A stretch of DNA of 11,570 nt, from the NCBI GenBank assembly GCA_024699575.1, contig JAILPF010000101.1:1-11570 (forward strand), in the 5' to 3' direction. Of the stretch, positions 6,970 to 11,570 are shown in pieces. Below the pieces are notes generated by a model. That model ran no database searches and was not told the origin of the DNA. It saw nothing but the letters and a program-made list of their open reading frames with translations. Within the stretch, counting starts at the first letter, position 1, and every line of letters begins with the position of its first letter. The translations under genes and the position numbers were made by a program. Source of the stretch: Acetatifactor sp. Its GTDB lineage: Bacteria; Bacillota; Clostridia; Lachnospirales; Lachnospiraceae.

Positions 6970-7133
6970 TTCATCCTTTGTTCCGATGTTTTCAAGAGAA
7001 ACAGATTTCGTTCCTCTTGAAGCATTCTCTTCAAATCTTCTATTGAATAATAGTCCATAGAGATATTCTCATCTGTCAGACGTTTAATCTCCGGTAAGTC
7101 ACCCATTTCCGCATTCCGAATTTTCAGCTTCAT
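6861..7133 (-). pseudogene. 5' fragment of a GNAT-like acetyltransferase gene, fused out of frame into the phosphatase gene
   Basis: An open frame of 90 codons starts at the ATG at 7133, directly after the stop of the preceding gene, with GAGG 8 nt upstream, so it was once a properly initiated gene. Residues 1-47 (MKLKIRNAEMGDLPEIKRL ... NLFLLK) read like the N-terminal beta1-alpha1-alpha2-beta2 part of a GNAT N-acetyltransferase. From about residue 48 the amino acids make no sense as GNAT, because the DNA is now the phosphatase gene read in another frame; the stop comes at 6861-6863. The acetyl-CoA binding motif of GNAT proteins is absent, so no acetyltransferase activity is expected. The GNAT assignment rests on 47 residues and memory of the family. 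It may survive because its translation could couple to the phosphatase start at 6969. Confidence 0.5.
6991..7021. repeat. 8-bp inverted repeat at the GNAT/phosphatase junction
   Basis: TTCAAGAG (6991-6998) and CTCTTGAA (7014-7021) are perfect inverted copies with a 15-nt centre, at the place where the GNAT-like reading ends and the phosphatase reading begins. Either a chance stem or a structure involved in the rearrangement. Confidence 0.4.
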
Positions 7134-7568
7134 TTACTTATCCTCTTTTAGTATGATTTGCAATGTGTTGACACCAAAAGCTCTCTGATAGTTAACCATC
7201 TCGACCATTTTCTTAATCATCCTTACACCCATAAACACATCGTCCTCAATGACGCCATCCCCGGGTGAGAAATAAAAAGGATTAAATGCGATTCCATTGT
7301 ATCGGACACGAACACCCTTGACCTCGTTGACAGAAAAAGCACGCAAATCAAATTTAAGCTTTTGGGCACCATGCTCTTCGTTAATCTGGCGGATTAAGGT
7401 CATTACTTCTTCCATGCTCATTTGCAGTCGCATCGTCTCCTTGATGCTCATACCATTCGTCGCACAGAATTCGCTGATTCGCTCACTTGCACTTACAATC
7501 TCATCCACATCCGCACTTACGGAAAAGTTTAAAACTTTTCCTGTTTCCTCGTTGTAAAGATTAGTCAT
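7134..7568 (-). CDS. Degenerate RsbW-like (HATPase-fold) regulatory protein
   Basis: A 144-residue soluble protein resembling the anti-sigma/serine-kinase HATPase family that often follows MATE transporters in Lachnospiraceae. The fold pattern is visible: N-terminal strand KVLNFSVSAD, helix SASERISEFCATNGM, the N-box helix MSMEEVMTLIRQI at 50-62, the G1-like strand RVRYNGIAFNPF at 87-98, and the C-terminal VFMGVRMIKKMVEMVNYQR at 111-129. Canonical members have Asn after the EE in the N-box and an Asp-Asp/Asp-X-Gly at the G1 box; here those positions are Leu58 (within MTLI) and Tyr90-Asn91, so ATP/Mg binding is doubtful. The ATG at 7568 overlaps the MATE stop (TGATG), indicating translational coupling; an in-frame GTG at 7622 lies inside the MATE gene and is not preferred. 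It may sequester a partner protein without kinase activity. Confidence 0.75.
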   Translation of the reverse strand: MTNLYNEETGKVLNFSVSADVDEIVSASERISEFCATNGMSIKETMRLQMSMEEVMTLIRQINEEHGAQKLKFDLRAFSVNEVKGVRVRYNGIAFNPFYFSPGDGVIEDDVFMGVRMIKKMVEMVNYQRAFGVNTLQIILKEDK

Positions 7569-8878
7569 CAGATAGCGGGAATCCTTTTCATTTCGCCGAT
7601 GATGAATTCCCGTCGCCCCCACCAGACAACCACTGTAGCAAGTTCCGCAAACAGCAAAAATGCCAATGGGGAAATATGTGCGCTGAATACCAGTAACAGT
7701 CCCATATACGTCATCAGGATTACCCGTAAAAAGATTAATGCATTTGACCAGGTATTTAAGCTCGTCATATTATAGTATGTCGTCAGGATATTCAAAAAAA
7801 GCGCCGAAAAAACAGAAAGTGCCATCCAGACAAGTGGAACCAGCAGGTTTTCTGACAGGCCATACATTTTGGAAATAGCACCCGATAATATTGCACATAA
7901 TGCCAAAAAAACCGCTCCCGAAATACTGCCTGTCTTCCATTCCTCCCGTAACAGCAGGCGGCAGCTTCCATTGTCACGCTCCCCGCTAAACACACCCAGC
8001 ATTGCGCTACCTGCAGCCGGCACGCCCAGTGTAATGCACTCTCCAAATCCGCATATTCCGTTTACCGCAGTAAATATCGCAACAAGCTTCGGCCCCCCGT
8101 GAGCCATCAGCATCCCGTTGATAATCAGCAGTCGTATCGTTGCACAGAGATTATTGAACGCAGATGGAGAGCCGACAGTGATAATTTCCAGCCACTCTTT
8201 CCGGTTACGCACCAGTTCCGGGTGCCAGCTGTATGAACTGTCCTTGGAAAACAGGCGAAGTAATCCATAAAGGCAGGATAGAGCAGTGGCGATCACACTG
8301 GCTAATCCTGCTCCGAAAACTCCCATATCCATATAGTAGACAAACAAAACATCCAGATTCTTCCCGTCCAGACGCAGGTACCAGAAAGGGATATAGATTA
8401 CAATCTTCGGCAATGCTCCTATCAATGTAATCACAACATACTGCATCACATATCCACGAATCAATTCGTCCGAACAGAGAAAATCCACCAGCGAATTGCG
8501 AAACAGCAGGGCTAGTACAGTAATTATGATGGATGCCAAAACAGATACATTCAGACCGGTGCAAAAAAAGTTATCCCTCTTCGACACGTCACCAATACCG
8601 ATGGCTTTGGCTGCCGGGATTTCTGTGCCTGCAGCGAAAAATGAGCCCACAACGCACAGGGCGAGGTATATCGGCAGGCTTATGTTTATCGCTGCCAGTG
8701 CATCTGTGCCGATGCGTCTGCCCACCAGAATCCCATCTACAAATACATTAATATTGACGCTCATAATCGAGAGTGCTCCGGTAATTACTGCTTTGCGGTA
8801 GGTACTACGAATAAATTCAACATTTTGCGATAGTCCGGTTTCTTTACTTATATTTTGTTTTTTATCTGTTGGATGCAT
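7568..8878 (-). CDS. MATE-family efflux transporter, probably with a short internal deletion
   Basis: A multidrug and toxin extrusion (MATE/MOP superfamily) inner-membrane antiporter that would export small molecules using an ion gradient. The 436 residues show two related halves with many hydrophobic helices; family patterns include NVFVDGILVGRRIGTDALAAINISLP (residues about 44-69), AGTEIPAAKAIGIGD (about 83-97), and in the second half GSPSAFNNL, AVNGICGFGECITLGVPAAGS. ATG 8878 is used because AGGGGA lies just upstream; a TTG at 8890 also in frame lacks support. Around residues 170-176 LRLDGK is followed at once by NLDVLFVYYMDMGVFGAG: relatives have roughly 20 more residues between these blocks, forming most of the fifth helix. 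If real, this in-frame loss should disturb topology. It has a consensus promoter and overlaps the next gene by TGATG. Confidence 0.88.
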   Translation of the reverse strand: MHPTDKKQNISKETGLSQNVEFIRSTYRKAVITGALSIMSVNINVFVDGILVGRRIGTDALAAINISLPIYLALCVVGSFFAAGTEIPAAKAIGIGDVSKRDNFFCTGLNVSVLASIIITVLALLFRNSLVDFLCSDELIRGYVMQYVVITLIGALPKIVIYIPFWYLRLDGKNLDVLFVYYMDMGVFGAGLASVIATALSCLYGLLRLFSKDSSYSWHPELVRNRKEWLEIITVGSPSAFNNLCATIRLLIINGMLMAHGGPKLVAIFTAVNGICGFGECITLGVPAAGSAMLGVFSGERDNGSCRLLLREEWKTGSISGAVFLALCAILSGAISKMYGLSENLLVPLVWMALSVFSALFLNILTTYYNMTSLNTWSNALIFLRVILMTYMGLLLVFSAHISPLAFLLFAELATVVVWWGRREFIIGEMKRIPAI

Positions 8879-8948
8879 AAATCCCCTCAATTTTCAGTGG
8901 AGCGATTCGTAAGACTGTTACGATGTGAAGTAGTTAATTGCTTACTGT

Positions 8949-8960
8949 GTATCTATATAC
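8949..8960 (-). promoter_or_regulatory. Palindrome at the transcription start of the MATE unit
   Basis: GTATATAGATAC on the minus strand is a dyad with 10 of 12 positions symmetric, lying just after the -10 box and over the predicted start. The position would suit a repressor of a drug-efflux operon; the sequence loosely recalls GntR/YtrA-type GTAT...ATAC operators. No regulator gene is adjacent. Confidence 0.35.
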
Positions 8961-8962
8961 TA

Positions 8963-8990
8963 ATTATATTTTAAATCCGGGGAATGTCAA
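8963..8990 (-). promoter_or_regulatory. Consensus sigma-A promoter of the MATE unit
   Basis: Minus-strand TTGACA (8985-8990) and TATAAT (8963-8968), both perfect consensus hexamers, with a 16-bp spacer. Predicted start near 8956, giving about 78 nt of leader before the MATE ATG. The stretch 8879-8948 of the leader holds no gene and no riboswitch I can recognise. Confidence 0.88.
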
Positions 8991-9016
8991 AAAAGCACAG
9001 CTTATATCAGGCAATC

Positions 9017-9044
9017 AAAAAAGGGACTGTAGCCAGTCCCTTTT
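9017..9044 (-). terminator. Rho-independent terminator of the SH3/SleB-type hydrolase gene
   Basis: A perfect 11-bp stem AAAAGGGACTG/CAGTCCCTTTT (9019-9029 with 9034-9044) and a 4-nt loop; on the minus strand it ends in six T (9017-9022). It starts 43 bp after the stop at 9088. The plus strand ends in only four T, so it mainly serves the minus strand. Confidence 0.9.
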
Positions 9045-9087
9045 GATGTCATTGCCACTTTTTCGGTAGCATACTCTGTATTTAGTT

Positions 9088-10164
9088 TTAATAGAATACA
9101 TGATTTCCGATCACAAGTCCATCTCTTCCATTGTTTCGACGGAAGTGTGTACAATCACCAACATTGGATGTACCGGAAAGTGCATCCTCAGCTGCCTGGA
9201 TACAGCTCTGATTGATTTTACCGGATTCATATACTTTGTTTACTTTACCGTTCATGGCAGGTGTAAACTGACCTGATGCATAAATGACACCGTGAATGCT
9301 GTCCGGATATGCACCGCTTCTTACACGGTTCATAACAACTGCACCAACTGCCACTTTTCCTTCATAGCTCTCACCGCCGGCCTCACACTGAATCAGTGCT
9401 GCCAAAAGCAGTGTAGTGTCGGCATCTGTAGTGTATTCGCCGTAATTCACATGACGTTTAGCTTCTCTCTCAGCCGCCTCTCTGGCTTTAATCTCCTCCA
9501 TGGTCTCCCCGGCGTCGATCACAAAATCCAAGGTGACAAACTCTTTGGAAACATATCCGTCCGCACCTTCATAGTCAATACAAATCCACTCGTCATTGCT
9601 GTTGTCCACTACTTCAACAACCTCTCCCTTAGGGAGTAGACCAAGTGTTGAGGAATCTGCATTGGGTTCAGTACGCACACGCAAAGTCTCTGTATCGATG
9701 GATGCAGTCATCATGCCGACATTATTGGCCAATTGCTTTGCATCCTCATCAAAGAGCAGGTAGGCATCCTTTGCCCATCCTATCACATTGCCGGACTGTA
9801 TTTTCGTCCATCCGTCCTTTTGCTCTAAGATTGTTCCTCCACAATCCTTGTATAATTTACCGATTTTCTCGGCATCCTCGCTGGCTTCGCTTCGAACATT
9901 CAAAGCGTTTTTTACATTGGCCATCACCAATTTGGATTTCTCTTCCTCTTTGGAATCCAGGCTCAAGTTCAGTTCTCTAGCTGTAGCTTCGATAACCTCT
10001 GCAGTGTTGACTGCTCCGGGGTCAAGAATGGCTGCTACACCGTCATTCAATTTATCCAGGTAATTATTGCTGCCAGCCTGTACGGTAATACCCATCTCCA
10101 AAGTCGCCCAGCAAAATACGAGCAGACTGAGCAAGGAAATGCGTATTCCTCTGCTTCTTGCCAT
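9088..10164 (-). CDS. Secreted cell-wall hydrolase with two SH3 domains and a SleB/CwlJ-type catalytic domain
   Basis: A 358-residue exported protein that should cleave peptidoglycan; the SleB/CwlJ (Hydrolase_2) family are lytic transglycosylase-type enzymes best known for spore cortex breakdown. An N-terminal signal peptide is clear (MARSRGIRISLLSLLVFCWA, with likely cleavage after VQA at 30). Two bacterial SH3 domains follow (about 80-137 with NALNVRSEAS and GWTKIQSGNVIGWAK; about 152-214 with LRVRTEPNADS and DGYVSKEFV), then a charged Glu/Lys/Arg helix (about 220-240) and the catalytic domain (about 248-358: LLAALIQCEAGGESYEGKVA with likely catalytic Glu261, AVVMNRVRSGAYP, GVIYASGQFTPAMNGK, and a terminal IGNHVFY). 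The ATG at 10164 is chosen because GGAGG sits 8 nt upstream and the signal peptide then starts correctly. A vegetative cell-wall role is as likely as germination. Own promoter and terminator: monocistronic. Confidence 0.9.
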   Translation of the reverse strand: MARSRGIRISLLSLLVFCWATLEMGITVQAGSNNYLDKLNDGVAAILDPGAVNTAEVIEATARELNLSLDSKEEEKSKLVMANVKNALNVRSEASEDAEKIGKLYKDCGGTILEQKDGWTKIQSGNVIGWAKDAYLLFDEDAKQLANNVGMMTASIDTETLRVRTEPNADSSTLGLLPKGEVVEVVDNSNDEWICIDYEGADGYVSKEFVTLDFVIDAGETMEEIKAREAAEREAKRHVNYGEYTTDADTTLLLAALIQCEAGGESYEGKVAVGAVVMNRVRSGAYPDSIHGVIYASGQFTPAMNGKVNKVYESGKINQSCIQAAEDALSGTSNVGDCTHFRRNNGRDGLVIGNHVFY

Positions 10165-10253
10165 GTTGTTTACCTCCAACAAATCTTCTGTAATAAATTG
10201 TATCACTTTCTTGAAAATTTTATTACAAAATTGTTAAATTTGTTACGAAGGAT

Positions 10254-10282
10254 ATAATAACAAAAGCAAAGTAATTTGTCAA
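10254..10282 (-). promoter_or_regulatory. Sigma-A type promoter of the SH3/SleB-type hydrolase gene
   Basis: Minus-strand TTGACA (10277-10282, consensus) and TATTAT (10254-10259) with a 17-bp spacer. Predicted start near 10247, giving a leader of about 83 nt that is very A/T-rich. It contains an imperfect inverted repeat (ACAAATT/AATTTTGT) but no recognised riboswitch. No sporulation-sigma pattern was evident, so vegetative expression is likely. Confidence 0.82.
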
Positions 10283-10313
10283 CCCCTGGCAAAACCCAGT
10301 ATTTTCAAGGCTT

Positions 10314-11111
10314 TTACATGTTTCTGGATTTTTCGATACACGCTTCCATGGCGTCCATCACTGCTGCGCGGAGGCCTGTTTCTTCCAAAACCTTAACCGC
10401 CTGAATAGTGGTTCCTCCGGGGGAACAAACCATGTCTTTCAGTTCACCGGGATGCTTTCCGGTCTCCAGAACCATCTTTGCACTTCCAAGAACGGACTGG
10501 GCAGCGAACTGATATGCCTGTGCTCTGGGCATCCCCTCCGCAACCGCTTCATCAGCCATCGCTTCTATAAACATAAACACATAAGCCGGAGAGCTGCCGC
10601 TGACTCCAATCACCACATCCATCAAGCGTTCAGGGACAACACTCGCCACGCCAAAAGAGCGGAGAAGTTTCAGAACCTGTTCCAGTTCCTGCTCACTCAC
10701 ATGCTCTCCGACACAGACCCCTGTGCATCCTTCCCGAACCAAAGCAGGTGTGTTAGGCATACAGCGAATCAGCTTTCTGCCCTCTCCACCAAAAGCCTCA
10801 GCCAGATAAGAAAGGGATCTTCCGGCTGCGATGCTGACAATCAGGGCATCCTTTTTCACAACGTCTTTGATTTCTGCAATCACTTCCGGAAAAAAGATGG
10901 GTTTTACAGCCAGGAACAAGATATCTGACTGCTTGGCAACCTCTACGTTGGATATAGTTGTAGAAATATTAAATCTGTCCTTAACTTTTTCTGCTGTTGC
11001 TTGCGTTTTGCAGGAGCCGGCAATCTCCTCTGGCTTTGCAATCCCTTTCTGCAGCATACCGCCAATCATTGCGGTAGCCATGTTACCTAATCCGATAAAA
11101 CCAATTTTCAT
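10314..11111 (-). CDS. proC: Pyrroline-5-carboxylate reductase
   Basis: Reduces 1-pyrroline-5-carboxylate to L-proline with NAD(P)H, the last step of proline synthesis, in the cytoplasm. The 265-residue protein is full family length: Rossmann dinucleotide site IGFIGLGNMATAMIGG at 3-18, FLAVKP at 66-71, VSIAAGRS at 92-99, RCMPNTPALVREG at 116-128, SGSSPAYVF at 171-179, and the family signature PGELKDMVCSPGGTTIQAV at 221-239. The ATG at 11111 has GGGAG 9 nt upstream. It follows the RNA methyltransferase gene by 32 bp with no room for a promoter, so it is probably cotranscribed with it. No proA/proB is visible here. No intrinsic terminator could be found between its stop and the hydrolase promoter at 10282. 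Confidence 0.96.
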   Translation of the reverse strand: MKIGFIGLGNMATAMIGGMLQKGIAKPEEIAGSCKTQATAEKVKDRFNISTTISNVEVAKQSDILFLAVKPIFFPEVIAEIKDVVKKDALIVSIAAGRSLSYLAEAFGGEGRKLIRCMPNTPALVREGCTGVCVGEHVSEQELEQVLKLLRSFGVASVVPERLMDVVIGVSGSSPAYVFMFIEAMADEAVAEGMPRAQAYQFAAQSVLGSAKMVLETGKHPGELKDMVCSPGGTTIQAVKVLEETGLRAAVMDAMEACIEKSRNM

Positions 11112-11143
11112 TATAATATACTCCCTTCTTGTATTTATTAAAT

Positions 11144-11570
11144 CTAGTTTTTATTTCTTTGTCTATGAGCTTCGTAAATCAGTAGTGCGGTTGCTATTCC
11201 TGCATTCAGGGACTCAACTTTCCCTTCCATAGGTATTTTCAAGTATTTTTCCGCTAAATCGGCAGTCTCTTTTTTTAATCCGTTGCCCTCATTGCCAATC
11301 AGGAATGCCGTAGGCTCGCAAAACGAAAAAGAATCATAATATTCCTCACCTTTTAAGTGCGCTGCATAGGTATGAATCCCGGATCTGTGAAGGATTTTAA
11401 TGGTTTCTTCCAAATCCTCCACATAGACGAAAGGTACTCTGTATACAGACCCCATTGTGGAACGGATGGTCTTCGGGTTAAAAATATCCACAGTACCTTT
11501 GCTCATAATAACGCCTGTTATTCCAGCTCCCTCTCCGGTTCTCAGAATAGTTCCAAGATTTCCCGGATCC
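11144..11570 (-). CDS. SpoU/TrmH-family RNA 2'-O-methyltransferase, C-terminal part
   Basis: An S-adenosylmethionine-dependent enzyme that methylates a ribose 2'-OH in rRNA or tRNA. The reading frame is open to the right edge, so the gene starts outside; 141 codons are seen. All three SPOUT knot motifs are present: motif 1 at the very edge (DPGNLGTILRTGEGAGITG, directly before an internal MSKGTVDIFNPK), motif 2 FLIGNEGNGL, and motif 3 KIPMEGKVESLNAGIATALL; YEAHRQRNKN ends the protein. The internal ATG at 11506 is not a real start because motif 1 lies before it. Motif 3 has SLNAGIA where SLNVSVA is commoner. The missing N-terminus, which would set the substrate (TrmH, RlmB or TsnR-like), prevents a more exact name. 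It precedes proC by 32 bp. Confidence 0.92.
   Translation of the reverse strand, partial: DPGNLGTILRTGEGAGITGVIMSKGTVDIFNPKTIRSTMGSVYRVPFVYVEDLEETIKILHRSGIHTYAAHLKGEEYYDSFSFCEPTAFLIGNEGNGLKKETADLAEKYLKIPMEGKVESLNAGIATALLIYEAHRQRNKN

Noticed and set aside
10283..10313. Intrinsic terminator after proC
   Set aside because: Only a 4-bp CTGG/CCAG stem and no T-tract; proC transcription may run on towards the hydrolase gene.
1..11570. Defence system, prophage, integron or biosynthetic cluster
   Set aside because: No integrase, transposase, nuclease/helicase set, phage or megasynthase motif is visible; gene content is mostly housekeeping.

Overview
The window looks like ordinary chromosome from a low-to-mid GC Clostridia genome, most likely Lachnospiraceae. 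Supporting this are strong AGGAGG-type ribosome binding sites on most genes, a small acidic protein resembling the DUF6145 family (recalled from Lachnospiraceae), an SH3/SleB-CwlJ-type spore-cortex-like hydrolase, and a MATE transporter followed by an RsbW-like protein and a SpoIIE/RsbU-type phosphatase. Every convincing gene is on the minus strand, so transcription runs from the right edge towards the left. I see no tRNA, rRNA, CRISPR array, insertion sequence or phage gene.

Layout in transcription order (right to left). (1) 11570-10314: the C-terminal part of a SpoU/TrmH-family RNA methyltransferase, then proC (proline synthesis). (2) 10282-9017: a single-gene unit with a near-consensus promoter, a secreted two-SH3 SleB/CwlJ-type hydrolase, and a strong intrinsic terminator. 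(3) 8990-6127: a consensus promoter followed by a MATE transporter, a degenerate RsbW/HATPase-like protein, a GNAT-like 5' gene fragment, and an N-terminally truncated PP2C (SpoIIE/RsbU) phosphatase. (4) 6093-4435: a dyad-rich leader with a candidate promoter, an NfeD-like membrane protein, a stomatin/SPFH (QmcA-type) protein, and a very strong terminator. (5) 4425-1: a promoter placed directly behind that terminator drives a compact metabolic operon: argF (ornithine carbamoyltransferase), birA (biotin ligase/repressor), the DUF6145-like protein, coaX (type III pantothenate kinase), dusB (tRNA-dihydrouridine synthase), and the first 30 codons of an unrecognised membrane-anchored or secreted protein.

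Most of the window is housekeeping: arginine, proline, biotin and CoA metabolism, tRNA/rRNA modification, and membrane-domain proteins. The one abnormal region is unit 3. The MATE protein appears to lack about 20 residues around its fifth helix. The ATPase-like protein lacks the canonical Asn and Asp of the HATPase fold. The phosphatase reading frame is joined out of frame to the first ~47 codons of a GNAT-like gene, with its sensor/HAMP part gone. This looks like either a decaying, deletion-prone signalling and efflux locus or an assembly collapse. Family assignments rest on motif recognition by eye, not on database searches.
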